Source: Rhodococcus sp. ARC_M6
Lineage (GTDB): Bacteria > Actinomycetota > Actinomycetes > Mycobacteriales > Mycobacteriaceae
Length of the DNA stretch: 64,000 nt
Direction: 5' to 3'
NCBI RefSeq assembly: GCF_022810305.1
Contig: NZ_JALGQH010000001.1
Span: 124,001 to 188,000 of the forward strand
A program made the position numbers and the translations under genes. Under the pieces are notes generated by a model. That model saw only the letters and a program-made list of their open reading frames with translations, was not told the DNA's origin and ran no database searches. Shown one piece after another: positions 8,148 through 17,505 of this stretch; within the stretch, counting starts at the first letter, position 1; each line of letters begins with the position of its first letter.

Positions 8148-9374
8148 ATGACTGTCGCAAATGCCCACTTGACTCCTATCCTTCTCTCCATGGATGTGGT
8201 GGAACGGTGGGTGCAGCTGTCGTATCGACGGCCGGTGCTGACGGCAGGGGTAGTCGCGGTGTTCGTCGGGGCCTGCGGGGTCATCGCACTGCGATTCGAG
8301 CAGCGCGGCGGACGCCCGGGTGACACGTCGACGATCGCGGCACTGATCGTCGCGTCGACTGCGGCCGCACTCACGGTCAAACGCACCCACCCGTGGTGGG
8401 CACTCGCGATCACCACAGCGGGCACTGTCGCCTACATCGCCTACTCGGGCCAGTTCAACGCGGCCGCCACCTTGCCCCTCAGCGTCTGTCTGTGCACCGT
8501 CGCTTCACGGTTCGAAGCGCGGACCGCGATAGCGGCGACAGCCGCGGTGTGCGTCGGATTAACCTGTGTTGCTGCGATACTCGGCCCGCAGTGGCTGCTC
8601 GTGGAACGCGTCGGTCTGATCGGCTGGCCGCTGTTGGGCGCGTCCATCGGCGGCGTGACACGAGCCCGCAACCGTTACGTGACCGCGGTGGAGACACGCG
8701 CGCAGGTGTCGGCGGCACTCTACGAATACGAAGCGGAGCGTCGGGTCACCGAGGAACGACTGCGCATCAGCCGCGACATCCACGACGTGGTCGCCCATCA
8801 CCTGGCCGCCCTCAACTTGCAGATCGGGACCGCGCGCCATGTGCTCGACCGCCCCGAACTCGCGGCGCAGGCACTGGCCGGCATGCACGAGAACTCCGAA
8901 GCCGCCCTCCGCGAGATCAAGGGGCTCGTCGGAATGCTTCGTGCCGCGGATGACGAGCCGCGAGGGCCGGTGCCCGGGCTGAGCGATGTCGATGCCCTCG
9001 TCGACGCGGCCCTCGCGTCCGGCCTCGACGTGCGGACAATCGTCGCCGGCAGTGTCCGCCCGGCCGCCCCCGATGTGGAACTGGCTGCCTACCGGGTAAT
9101 TCAAGAGGCGCTCACCAACGCCGCCAAGCACGCCCCCGGCGAACCCGTGACGCTGACCATGACGTACCGGTTGTCGACGCTGACCATCGAGGTCGGAAAC
9201 CGGATCGCCGCGGCGGGCAGGCGCAAGACGGGAGGAGGCTTCGGGCTCGCCGGAATGAGTGAGCGAGTGCGTGCCGCGGGTGGACACCTGGACGCCGACG
9301 ACGGCGGCGGCGGCCGGTTCGTGGTCGCAGTCGAACTCCCGCTCGCCGCCGCCTACGAGGTGCGGAGCCGATGA
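8148..9374 (+). CDS. Sensor histidine kinase, NarL/DesK (HisKA_3) type
   Basis: 408 aa. Four to five membrane helices fill the first 150 residues and little faces outside, as in DesK-like intramembrane sensors. The dimerisation box RISRDIHDVVAHHLAAL carries the phosphorylated His212. The ATPase domain has the N-box QEALTNAAKHA and a glycine-rich GGGFGLAGMSERV. The start is uncertain: ATG 8148 gives a 14-residue extension over ATG 8190 and neither has a good ribosome site. It overlaps the response regulator by 4 bases. It faces the RCC1 genes across one promoter region, so these secreted proteins are plausible targets. Confidence 0.88.
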   Translation: MTVANAHLTPILLSMDVVERWVQLSYRRPVLTAGVVAVFVGACGVIALRFEQRGGRPGDTSTIAALIVASTAAALTVKRTHPWWALAITTAGTVAYIAYSGQFNAAATLPLSVCLCTVASRFEARTAIAATAAVCVGLTCVAAILGPQWLLVERVGLIGWPLLGASIGGVTRARNRYVTAVETRAQVSAALYEYEAERRVTEERLRISRDIHDVVAHHLAALNLQIGTARHVLDRPELAAQALAGMHENSEAALREIKGLVGMLRAADDEPRGPVPGLSDVDALVDAALASGLDVRTIVAGSVRPAAPDVELAAYRVIQEALTNAAKHAPGEPVTLTMTYRLSTLTIEVGNRIAAAGRRKTGGGFGLAGMSERVRAAGGHLDADDGGGGRFVVAVELPLAAAYEVRSR

Positions 9375-10090
9375 CGATACGAGTGGTCATCGCCGACGAC
9401 CAAGCACTCTTTCGCAGTACATTGCGTCTGCTCGTCGATTCCGAACGAGACATGGAGGTAGTCGCCGAAGCACGCGACGGCGCCGAAGCTGTCCGCGCGA
9501 CGCGTCGGACGGTGCCCGATGTGGCGATCCTCGACATTCGCATGCCGAACCTCGACGGCATCGAGGCGACCAGAGCGGTCGTGAACGATCCGCTGCTGGC
9601 CCGAACACGCGTGCTGATCCTGACGACATTCGAGTTCGACGAGAACGTTGCCAAGGCACTGCGCGCGGGCGCAGCTGGATTCTTGGGCAAGGATGCGCGG
9701 CCGGCGGAGTTACTCGACGCCGTCCGCTCGGTGGCGCGCGGGACCATACCGCTCTCGCCTACGGCCACAAGGTTGCTGGTGGACGAGTTCCTGGCGCGGC
9801 CCGTCGGGTCGGCGATTCGCGGCGACAGCCTGCTGCACGATCTGACCCCTCGCGAGCGTGAGGTGGTGGTTCAGGTGGCGGGCGGAGCCGCCAACGACGA
9901 GATCGCGCGCACGCTGGGGATCACCGTGCTCACCGCCAAAACACACGTGAACCGGGCGATGACCAAACTCGTTGCCCGAGACCGGGCGCAGCTCGTAGTG
10001 CGCGCTTACGAGTTGGGAATCGTCTCACCCGGGCAAACCCCCAGGGCTCCGGCAAAGTCTCATAAATCCTTGTCAGATGGTGTGAAGTAG
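9371..10090 (+). CDS. NarL/LuxR-family response regulator
   Basis: 239 aa. The receiver domain has the acidic pair near the N-terminus (IADDQ) and the phosphorylation site Asp55 in VAILDIRMPN. The C-terminal LuxR helix-turn-helix is LTPREREVVVQVAGGAANDEIARTLG followed by TAKTHVNRAMTKL. It is coupled to the upstream histidine kinase by a 4-base overlap. Its TAG stop is where the right copy of the 58-bp repeat begins, so it forms the edge of the repeat-bounded block. Confidence 0.9.
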   Translation: MTIRVVIADDQALFRSTLRLLVDSERDMEVVAEARDGAEAVRATRRTVPDVAILDIRMPNLDGIEATRAVVNDPLLARTRVLILTTFEFDENVAKALRAGAAGFLGKDARPAELLDAVRSVARGTIPLSPTATRLLVDEFLARPVGSAIRGDSLLHDLTPREREVVVQVAGGAANDEIARTLGITVLTAKTHVNRAMTKLVARDRAQLVVRAYELGIVSPGQTPRAPAKSHKSLSDGVK

Positions 10091-10147
10091 GCCGATGAAG
10101 AATCCGAAAGACGGATGGTCGAATCGTTTATTGCGTGACGTCACCTG
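10090..10147. repeat. Right copy of 58-bp direct repeat (detached TetR 3' end)
   Basis: Second copy of 4385-4442. On the plus strand it reads ADEESERRMVESFIA then TGA, an intact C-terminus of the TetR gene with no gene body attached. Of the three differences from the left copy two are synonymous and one is Phe to Ile, which suggests descent from a functional TetR gene rather than decay. It overlaps the last codons and stop of the acyl-CoA synthetase on the minus strand. Confidence 0.85.
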
Positions 10148-11669
10148 CGTCCGCGGCCTCGGCGGCGATACGTAAGTCACGCTTGAGTACCTTGCCGGCA
10201 GCCGAAAGTGGCAGTGCGTCAACGAACTGGATCGATCGCGGTGCTTTGTAGCCGGAGACAAGGGATTTCGCGTGGGCGCGAAGCTCGTCGAAGTCTGTCT
10301 GGGCGCCGGGGCGCAGAACGATAACGGCATGTACCCGCTCGCCCCACTTCGGATCTTTCACGCCCACAACGGAACAGGCGGCTACCGCCGGATGTTGTGA
10401 CAAGGCGTTCTCGACCTCGGTGGAGTAGACGTTCTCGCCTCCGGTGATGATCATGTCCTTGATTCGATCGACGATGAAGAGATACCCGCGCTCGTCGAGA
10501 TACCCGGCATCGCCGGTGTGCATCCAACCGCCGGCGAAGGCTGCCGCTGTTTCCTCCGGGAGGTTGCGGTAGCCGAGCATCAGATGGTCGCCGCGCGTGA
10601 CGATTTCGCCGACAGTTCCAGACGGCACTTCGTTTCCGGCGGGGTCGAGGATCTGCACTTCGCAATGGGGGAGTGCGCGGCCTGCTGATCGAAGCAGATC
10701 GCCACCATTGAGGTGATCGGCGGCGCTCAGCACAGTGATGTGTGCGGTCTCGGTCATTCCATAACCCTGTGTGAAACCACTACGCGGGAATGCCTTCATC
10801 GAACGTTCCAGGAGAGCCGGTGAAATGGGGGAGGCACCGTACCGAACCACCTGAACACTTGAGCGGTCGTAAGCGTCGAGATCCGTTGTGGTAAACAACA
10901 TGTGAAGCATGGTCGGTACAACGCCCACCGTGGTGGGCCGGTGCCGGTCGATAGCCTCGAGCATGGCCTGCGGAGAGAACACCGGCAGGAAGACCTGAGT
11001 GCCGCCCATCATGTTCTGCGCCATCCAGCTCGCGATGCCGGCGATATGGAACAGCGGATTGGCAAGCAGATTGACGCCGTCGGCGATGGCAGGCTTGCCG
11101 GCGGCCAGTGTTCCCAGCGTCGACGTCATCAATCCCGTGTGGCTGACCATCACGCCTTTGGAGCGCCCGGTTGTTCCGCCGGTGTAGAGCAGAAGGGCAA
11201 CGGCGTCGTCGCCGATCCGGAGGTCTGGGACAGGCTCGGATTCGGCAATGAGCTTGTCGTAGTCGATCATTCCCGTCGGAACCGTTCCGGAACCGCAGAA
11301 CACGACGCGGCCCAGATCGGGGCTGAGTTCGCGTAGTTCCGGTACCAACGGGGCTGAGTTCTCGTCGACGATCAGGGTGGTCGATCCCGAATCATTGAGG
11401 GCATAAGCTATTTCCGCGGCAGACCATCGAGAGTTGAGCGGGCTGACCGTGGCTCCGGACCACCAGCCGGCCAAAATTGTCTCGTGACAACGGTCCGAGT
11501 TCAATGCAAGAAGCGATATGCAGTCGCCCTGACCGCTGCCGAGTCCGCTCGCCAACCGCGCCACACGATCAACGGACTCGGCCGTCGTGAAGGTTCGATC
11601 TCCGAAGACGGTCATGGGACGTCCCGGTGATTCGCGCAAGGCGCGATGAATGAACTGGGTCAGAAACAC
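10128..11669 (-). CDS. Acyl-CoA synthetase / AMP-dependent ligase (FadD-like)
   Basis: 513 aa, ATG start. ANL-superfamily motifs: the P-loop LLLYTGGTTGRSKGVMVSH, the GYGMTETAH motif, the MHTGDAGYLDE adenylate-binding segment and the hinge DRIKDMIITGGENVYS. The C-terminal lysine region SAAGKVLKRDLR holds the catalytic Lys. It activates a carboxylic acid to its CoA thioester through an acyl-adenylate; chain length cannot be told. The original neighbour was probably the TetR gene now 5.7 kb away, making P450, regulator and synthetase a possible catabolic set. Confidence 0.88.
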   Translation of the reverse strand: MFLTQFIHRALRESPGRPMTVFGDRTFTTAESVDRVARLASGLGSGQGDCISLLALNSDRCHETILAGWWSGATVSPLNSRWSAAEIAYALNDSGSTTLIVDENSAPLVPELRELSPDLGRVVFCGSGTVPTGMIDYDKLIAESEPVPDLRIGDDAVALLLYTGGTTGRSKGVMVSHTGLMTSTLGTLAAGKPAIADGVNLLANPLFHIAGIASWMAQNMMGGTQVFLPVFSPQAMLEAIDRHRPTTVGVVPTMLHMLFTTTDLDAYDRSSVQVVRYGASPISPALLERSMKAFPRSGFTQGYGMTETAHITVLSAADHLNGGDLLRSAGRALPHCEVQILDPAGNEVPSGTVGEIVTRGDHLMLGYRNLPEETAAAFAGGWMHTGDAGYLDERGYLFIVDRIKDMIITGGENVYSTEVENALSQHPAVAACSVVGVKDPKWGERVHAVIVLRPGAQTDFDELRAHAKSLVSGYKAPRSIQFVDALPLSAAGKVLKRDLRIAAEAADAGDVTQ

Positions 11670-11799
11670 GACTGTCCTCCGGAACTGTGAACGAACTACT
11701 CCAGAATCATCGCATCAGCTCGGAATGCCCTGCTTCCAGGATCACAGTGAACTGCGCAAACCGGCCACCTGATGGCCGCTGACGTGCGAGAGTGCTCGG

Positions 11800-12831
11800 G
11801 TGCGCAGATTAGGTGTGGTGTTGCTCGGTGCCCTCGTTCTCCCTCTGGCGGGATTCGGGGTGGCCGGGGCGGCGCCCGGAGCCACGTCGTTCGGCGATAC
11901 GACGTCCGTCGGCGTCCACAATTCTTACGAGAAGTCGACCTTCCCGTATTTTGCCGACGCTCTCGACTCAGGCGCAGCTCTCATCGAATTGGATCTGTGG
12001 ACCAACGTCGCGGGCACGGACTGGCGGGTTTCGCACGAGAATCCTTTTGGCAGTAACAGTAACTGCGTCGGCGCGCAGAATGCAGCGGGGCTACGTAGCG
12101 GTTTTCGAGATCAAGGCTTCGCGGGCTGCTTGGCCGACATGCGGGCGTGGAGTGACGTCAATCCGGAACATCCGCCGGTGATGGTCAAACTCGAACTCAA
12201 AGACGGATTCACAACCGGGTACGGGCGGGGCCCGGCCGACCTCGACGCGTTGATTCTCGGCACGCTGGGCGACGCCGTCTTCACGCCGGCTGATCTGGTG
12301 GGCGATCAGTTTTCGACGCCGGACGAGGCAGTTACCCAGCGAGGTTGGCCGTCGGAAAACGCGATGGCCGGTAAGTTCATCTTCGAGTTGATTCCCGGAA
12401 CCGTCGAAGAAAAGAATCCGCTCGATACGTGGTGGACGGATGTCGAATACGCAACGCACCTGCGCGATCTTGCGGCCCTGAATCGGCTCGAGGAAGCGTC
12501 GGCGTTCCCGGCGGTGCATCGTGCGTCGCCGGGTGATCCGCGCATTGCCCGGTACGCGGACCCGTCGGTGCGACCGTGGTTTGTTCTCTTCGACGGGGAC
12601 GCAGCCGAATACGTCGGCGGCGCAATCGATCCCAGTTGGTACCACGAACGTGGCTATCTGCTGATCATGACGGACGCTCAGAACGTGACGCCCGCAATCG
12701 ACGGGACACACGCGTCGGAAGGCGAGGCACAGGACCGACTTGATCGACTGGCCGGCGACCATGCCAGTTACATCACCTCGGATTGGTCGAAACTTCCGAG
12801 TGTGCTTGCCACCGTGATTCCGCGCCGCTGA
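11800..12831 (+). CDS. Secreted Ca2+-dependent PI-PLC-like phosphodiesterase
   Basis: 343 aa from GTG 11800. Signal peptide with hydrophobic core (LGVVLLGALVLPLAGFG) and an AGAAPGA cleavage region. The TIM-barrel phosphodiesterase signature follows: first His in GVHNSYEK, acidic IELDLW, second His in RVSHENP, and VKLELKD with metal or acid residues. This fits the actinobacterial Ca2+-dependent phosphoinositide PLC family (PI-PLC-C1 type), acting outside the cell on inositol phospholipids or glycerophosphodiesters. The actual substrate is inferred. It stands alone, divergent from the acyl-CoA synthetase. Confidence 0.75.
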   Translation: MRRLGVVLLGALVLPLAGFGVAGAAPGATSFGDTTSVGVHNSYEKSTFPYFADALDSGAALIELDLWTNVAGTDWRVSHENPFGSNSNCVGAQNAAGLRSGFRDQGFAGCLADMRAWSDVNPEHPPVMVKLELKDGFTTGYGRGPADLDALILGTLGDAVFTPADLVGDQFSTPDEAVTQRGWPSENAMAGKFIFELIPGTVEEKNPLDTWWTDVEYATHLRDLAALNRLEEASAFPAVHRASPGDPRIARYADPSVRPWFVLFDGDAAEYVGGAIDPSWYHERGYLLIMTDAQNVTPAIDGTHASEGEAQDRLDRLAGDHASYITSDWSKLPSVLATVIPRR

Positions 12832-13101
12832 GAACTATCCCGCGACGCCGTCGACGGAGAGTCGGTCCACAACGCGACGGGCCGGGCTTTTGTGTGAGGG
12901 TGTGCGGGTATTTTCGTCCACTAGTTGGTTTTGTGTGCGGGTTCCCGTGCGTCGGCGGAAGTTGTGTGCGCTCAGGCACGGTTGTAGCGGCGTCTGTGCA
13001 CCACCGTGCTTTGGGTCATCTCATCGGACGTTCGGGCGCACATCGGCGGGAGCGGCGGCTTGAGGGTTCGGTCCCGACAAGAACGGCGCAGGACAGGCAG
13101 T

Positions 13102-13887
13102 ATGGGGTACATGGCAACTCTCACGTGGAACCCCGAAATCTACGGTCGATACGCCGATGAGCGCTCGCGGCCGTATGTCGAACTGATCTCACGCGTCGCT
13201 GCAGACGAGCCCTCCCACATCGCGGACTTGGGCTGCGGTTCCGGCGCATTGACTGCAATGCTGGGTGAGCGTTGGCCTGACGCTGATGTTGTGGGCACCG
13301 ATTCGTCACCCGAGATGCTTGCGCAGGCGCCGATGGACCTGCCGAGCAACGTCACCATTGCGCTGGAGGACATCAACGACTTCGACGCGACAGATTGCGA
13401 CGTCGTCGTGAGTAATGCTGCTTTGCAATGGGTTCCGAACCATCGCGATTTGATCGACAAGTGGGCGGATTCCCTGGCATCGGGGTCATGGCTCGCCTGG
13501 CAGGTTCCCGGAAACTTCGATGCTCCATCGCATGTGCTGATGCGCGACCTCGCTGAGTCCTCGACCTGGCGTGACCGGGTGGGCGGGGTGCTGCGCGGAC
13601 CTGAAGGTGTTGACAACCCGGTTGACTACGCCGCCCGACTCCACGCACACGGGTTTGAGGTCGACGCCTGGGAAACGACATACGTTCATGTGTTGGCCGG
13701 CGAAGATCCAGTTCTGGGATGGGTACGGGGAACGGGTCTGCGTCCGGTGCTCGAGGCCTTGGGTGAGGTCGACGGTTTCGAGTTCGAACAGCAGTACTCC
13801 GAGCTGTTGGGTGAGGCCTACCCGGCAACCTCGGCGGGCACGCTCTTCCCGTTCCGCCGGGTCTTCTGTGTGGGCAGAAAACGCTGA
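13102..13887 (+). CDS. tam: Trans-aconitate 2-methyltransferase
   Basis: 261 aa from ATG 13102, preferred over ATG 13111 because AGGACAGG (13090-13097) is closer to it. The N-terminus TWNPEIYGRYADERSRPYVEL and the SAM-binding motif IADLGCGSGALT follow E. coli Tam closely, as do NAALQWVPNH and HVLMRDLAESS. It methylates trans-aconitate, the spontaneous isomer of the citrate-cycle intermediate, preventing aconitase inhibition. About 270 bp upstream carry no gene. It abuts the converging osmoprotectant-binding gene with no space between stop codons. Confidence 0.88.
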   Translation: MGYMATLTWNPEIYGRYADERSRPYVELISRVAADEPSHIADLGCGSGALTAMLGERWPDADVVGTDSSPEMLAQAPMDLPSNVTIALEDINDFDATDCDVVVSNAALQWVPNHRDLIDKWADSLASGSWLAWQVPGNFDAPSHVLMRDLAESSTWRDRVGGVLRGPEGVDNPVDYAARLHAHGFEVDAWETTYVHVLAGEDPVLGWVRGTGLRPVLEALGEVDGFEFEQQYSELLGEAYPATSAGTLFPFRRVFCVGRKR

Positions 13888-14874
13888 CTAACCGACTGTC
13901 ACGAAGCCTTCCGAGACCATCCAGTCGCGCGCAACCTCGGCAGGTTCCTTGCCCTCGACATCAACCTGTCGGTTCAGCTCCGTCATCACCTCGTTGGTGA
14001 GACGCTCCGAAATTGGTGCCATGATCTCGGCTACCTGCGGATGGGCATCGGCAAAACTCTTCTTCATCACCAGTGCCGGATTGTATTTCGGGAAGAAGGA
14101 CAGATCGTCGTCGAGCAGTACAAGGTCGAGGGCGATGATGCGGCCGTCAGTGGTGAAGACCTCGCCGAACTTGCACTGATTTCCGTCGGCGGTTGCCTGA
14201 TAGATGATGCCGCCCTGCAGAATCTGTCGCTGCGCACGGCTTGCATCGAATCCGTATTTGGCTGCCAGTCCGGGGAATCCGTCCTGGCGTACGTTGAATT
14301 CGGTTTCCACACAGGTCACCGCAGCTCCCGGATCTGATTCGACCAGTCGTGCGTAGTCCGAAATCGTTTTGACGCCGGTCTTTTCGGCCGTTTCCTTGTT
14401 CATCGCCAAGGCGTAGGTGTTGTTCATCGGTGCCGGATCGATCCAGACCATGTCGTTCTTGGCAAGATCCTCATCTCGCACGGCATCGAACTGTGCCTGC
14501 GGGTCGGGCAGCGGTATCTCGTTGCCGAGGTGGTTGATCCAACCAGTACCCGTGTATTCGTAGGTGAGATCGATCTGCCCGTTCAGTTGGGCGTCCCGGG
14601 TACTGTTGCTGCCCTGAATGTTGGTGAGGTCACGAACGTCGGCGCCGGCTGCGACCATGGCGAATTCGATCATGTATCCCAGGATTATCTGTTCGGTGAA
14701 GTCCTTGGATCCGACGGTCATCTTGACACCCTCGAGTTCCGGAACCGGCTGGATGCTGCCCGGGCCTACTGCCAGGGGAACCGCGCCACCGGATTCGAGA
14801 CCACACGACGTAACGAGTGTGAGACCAAGTGCAACTGCGACGAACTTCCAGCCGCGCTTCTTCTTCGACATCAT
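13888..14874 (-). CDS. Osmoprotectant (glycine betaine/carnitine/choline) ABC transporter, binding lipoprotein
   Basis: 328 aa from the first ATG of a double ATG; AAGGGA precedes it. Signal peptide with lipobox LVTSC, so it is a membrane-anchored lipoprotein. Motifs such as VGSKDFTEQIILG, YEYTGTGW and DLVLLDDD are those of OpuC/ProX-type binding proteins, which cage quaternary ammonium ligands between aromatic residues. It is the last of four overlapping genes (permease, ATPase, permease, binding protein), each overlapping by 4 bases. Confidence 0.9.
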   Translation of the reverse strand: MMSKKKRGWKFVAVALGLTLVTSCGLESGGAVPLAVGPGSIQPVPELEGVKMTVGSKDFTEQIILGYMIEFAMVAAGADVRDLTNIQGSNSTRDAQLNGQIDLTYEYTGTGWINHLGNEIPLPDPQAQFDAVRDEDLAKNDMVWIDPAPMNNTYALAMNKETAEKTGVKTISDYARLVESDPGAAVTCVETEFNVRQDGFPGLAAKYGFDASRAQRQILQGGIIYQATADGNQCKFGEVFTTDGRIIALDLVLLDDDLSFFPKYNPALVMKKSFADAHPQVAEIMAPISERLTNEVMTELNRQVDVEGKEPAEVARDWMVSEGFVTVG

Positions 14875-15671
14875 CGTAATCCCTTGGGGCCGAGGAACTG
14901 TTCGGCCAACGCGCCCAACCAGTCCAGCAACAAGGCCAGTGATACGGCAAGTACCGCACCTACTACCAGCGTGACGTTGTCGCGAAGTTTGTAGCCGGTG
15001 TCGATCATGATTCCCAGGCCGCCGGCGCTGACGAGGAAGCAGAGCGTCGCTGTTCCCACGGCCAGTACCAGCGAAGTGCGAAGGCCGGCAAGGATATAGG
15101 GGACAGCCATGGGGAACTCGAGATGTCGCAGGATGGTGAACGACGACATACCCTGACCACGTCCCGCGTCGATCAGAGTCTTGTCTACCTGCTGATAGCC
15201 CAGAATTGTATTGCGTAGCACCGGAAGCAACGAATAGAACGCGATGGGAAACACGCCGATCCAGAAGCCGGTGGTTCGGGTGGCCAGATAAAACAGGACC
15301 AGCAAGCCTACTGCCGGTGCGGCCGCGCCGATGTTGGCTATTCCCACAATAATCGGGGCCAGCCGGGTGAACCGGGGCCGCGTCAACAGGGTGCCGAGTG
15401 GGACTGCCAGCGCAACCACGATGATGACGACCGCGGCGGTGAGCATGATGTGCTGCCACGTCAATGTCGCGATGTTTGTTGCGTTGATACTGGCCTTCTG
15501 GGTGGCGGTCAGATCTCGGGTGAATGCCCAGATCAGCACGCCGACTACAAGAATCAGGACGATGATCGGCTGAACGAGCAGTCGCGCCCGCTCCGCTCGA
15601 CGCGTTGACGCATTTTCAGCGGCGCCCAGATCGACGGTTGCAGCGGCGAGGTCTGCCGTTGACGCGCTCAC
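14871..15671 (-). CDS. Osmoprotectant ABC transporter permease
   Basis: 266 aa. About six membrane helices and the permease-ATPase contact loop LLPVLRNTILGYQQVDKTLIDAGRGQGMSS. Its N-terminal tail of 35 residues is longer than in its partner permease (16858-17505). It pairs with that protein to form the channel of an OpuC-like importer. Start and stop overlap the neighbouring genes by 4 bases on both sides. Confidence 0.9.
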   Translation of the reverse strand: MSASTADLAAATVDLGAAENASTRRAERARLLVQPIIVLILVVGVLIWAFTRDLTATQKASINATNIATLTWQHIMLTAAVVIIVVALAVPLGTLLTRPRFTRLAPIIVGIANIGAAAPAVGLLVLFYLATRTTGFWIGVFPIAFYSLLPVLRNTILGYQQVDKTLIDAGRGQGMSSFTILRHLEFPMAVPYILAGLRTSLVLAVGTATLCFLVSAGGLGIMIDTGYKLRDNVTLVVGAVLAVSLALLLDWLGALAEQFLGPKGLR

Positions 15672-16861
15672 TCCGCGTCCTCGTCGTGATCATGTTCATG
15701 TTCTGCGCGCATCGCCGAAAGATGGCTGACCAGTGAGTCGATGGTGATGAGTCCGACGTATTCGCCGCGTAGGCCGGTGACAACCGTGGATGCGTTGCTC
15801 TCGGCGAGAAGGGCTTCGAGTGCGTCCTGCAAGGTCGATTGAATCGAGACGGCCTCGCCGAGTTCGTTGCCGATACCACGCAGCGACGTCGCGTGAGCGA
15901 GGTGCATCGGCGATACCCAGCGGAGGGGGCGGTCGCGCTGGTCCAGGACCAGCGCCCACTTCCATTTACGATCTGCGAGTTTACTTCTCAAACCTTCGAC
16001 CGAGTCGGTCTCACGGGCTGTGACGCACTGCTTGAGCTTGATCTGACGCACACGAGTCAAGGTCAACTGTTTGAGTGAAGCGTCGGCGCCGACAAATCCG
16101 GCGACCATGTCGTTGGCGGGGTTGGCGAGAATAGCCTCGGGGGTGTCGTACTGCATGATGCTGGATTGGTTGCCCAGCACGGCAATCCGATCGCCGAGTT
16201 TGACGGCCTCGTTGAAATCGTGGGTGACAAACACGATGGTCTTCCCGAGTTCCGATTGCAGACGCATCAATTCGTCCTGCAGGAGCCCGCGCGTGATCGG
16301 ATCCACGGCGCCGAAAGGTTCGTCCATCAACAGAACCGGGGGATCGGCAGCAAGTGCTCTCGCAACCCCGACGCGTTGCTGCTGACCGCCGGAAAGTTGT
16401 CGCGGGTAACGGTCACGGTAGGTATCGGGATCAAGGCCGACAAGATCGAGCATTTCGTCGACACGAGCTGTGATCCGTTTTTTGTCCCAGCCGATGAGGC
16501 CGGGAACGGTGGCCACGTTCTTGGCGATCGTGAAGTGCGGAAACAGGCCGGCCTGCTGAATCGAGTAGCCGATACCGCGTCGTAGCTTGTCCGGGTCGAT
16601 GGACAATGCGTCTTTGCCGTCGATGGTGATTTTGCCGGAGGTGGGCTCGATGAGGCGGTTGATCATGCGCATTGTTGTTGTCTTGCCGCAACCGGACGGT
16701 CCGACGAAGACGACGATTTCACCCGCCGGAATCGTCAGCGACACGTTGTCGACGGCGGCGTCCTTCTGTCCCGGATACCGCTTGGTCACGGATTCCAAGA
16801 CGATCTCAACGCCGGAAACCTTCTGATCTGCGGAGATACCGGACGGGATGGTTTCAGTCAT
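15668..16861 (-). CDS. Osmoprotectant ABC transporter ATP-binding protein with CBS domains
   Basis: 397 aa from ATG 16861. Walker A GPSGCGKTTT, Q-loop IQQAGLFPHF, signature LSGGQQQRVGVARAL, Walker B VLLMDEPFGAVD, and switch His in VTHDF. After the ATPase, a C-terminal region of about 130 residues carries tandem CBS modules, which in OpuA/OpuC ATPases sense ionic strength or c-di-AMP. The very C-terminus is His/Asp/Glu-rich (EHEHDHDEDAE), possibly metal-binding. Frames upstream of the ATG in the same phase are non-coding extension. Confidence 0.92.
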   Translation of the reverse strand: MTETIPSGISADQKVSGVEIVLESVTKRYPGQKDAAVDNVSLTIPAGEIVVFVGPSGCGKTTTMRMINRLIEPTSGKITIDGKDALSIDPDKLRRGIGYSIQQAGLFPHFTIAKNVATVPGLIGWDKKRITARVDEMLDLVGLDPDTYRDRYPRQLSGGQQQRVGVARALAADPPVLLMDEPFGAVDPITRGLLQDELMRLQSELGKTIVFVTHDFNEAVKLGDRIAVLGNQSSIMQYDTPEAILANPANDMVAGFVGADASLKQLTLTRVRQIKLKQCVTARETDSVEGLRSKLADRKWKWALVLDQRDRPLRWVSPMHLAHATSLRGIGNELGEAVSIQSTLQDALEALLAESNASTVVTGLRGEYVGLITIDSLVSHLSAMRAEHEHDHDEDAE

Positions 16862-17505
16862 GAAAGACCCCTCGAAGTAGTGAGACGGCCGATGATGACG
16901 TAGATACCGTCGAGAATCAGGGCCAGAATGACGATGAGAACGGTGCCGGTCAGGGCCTGGGGAACCGCATTGGGGCTGCCGACGCGGGACAGTCCGGAGA
17001 AGATCAAGTTGCCCAGTCCGGGGCCTTTGGCGTACGCGGCGATAGCGAGGATGCCCATCAGCATCTGGGTGCTGACGCGCATTCCGGTCAGTATCGACGG
17101 CCAGGCGATGGGTAGTTCGATACGACTCAGAACTCGGAGTCGGTTCATACCGACGCCACGCGCTGCGTCGGTGATCGCCGGGTTGACCGCGGCGAGTCCG
17201 ATGATCGTGTTTCTGATGATCGGAAGCAGCGCATAGAGAATCAACGCAGTGATGGTGGGCGGGACACCCAGCCCGAGAATCGGAATGAGAAGTCCGAGAA
17301 GTGCAAACGAAGGAACGGTCAAAATCGTGCTGGCCAGTGCTGTCGCCAGTGACGAACCAGCAGGGCTGCGGTACACAAGAATTCCGATGAGAACCGCAGC
17401 AATCGTTGCGATGATCACCGACTGGATAACGGCTGAAACGTGGAGATAGGAGTCGGTCAATAGCTGTTGTCGTCGTTCGACGACAAAATCCCACAGTGCG
17501 CCCAT
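16858..17505 (-). CDS. Osmoprotectant ABC transporter permease (first gene of operon)
   Basis: 215 aa from ATG 17505; a longer frame reaching 17739 lacks membrane-protein character. About five to six helices and the coupling loop LLPIIRNTIIGLAAVNPAITDAARGVGMN. First gene of the four-gene importer operon. Its upstream region (17506-17762) is shared with a divergent MFS gene and contains a GTCCT-N8-AGGAC dyad at 17616-17633, which might be regulatory. Confidence 0.88.
   Translation of the reverse strand: MGALWDFVVERRQQLLTDSYLHVSAVIQSVIIATIAAVLIGILVYRSPAGSSLATALASTILTVPSFALLGLLIPILGLGVPPTITALILYALLPIIRNTIIGLAAVNPAITDAARGVGMNRLRVLSRIELPIAWPSILTGMRVSTQMLMGILAIAAYAKGPGLGNLIFSGLSRVGSPNAVPQALTGTVLIVILALILDGIYVIIGRLTTSRGLS

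Noticed and set aside
12832..13101. Small coding frames in the gap before tam
   Set aside because: Overlapping frames on both strands lack ribosome sites and recognisable sequence; treated as non-coding.
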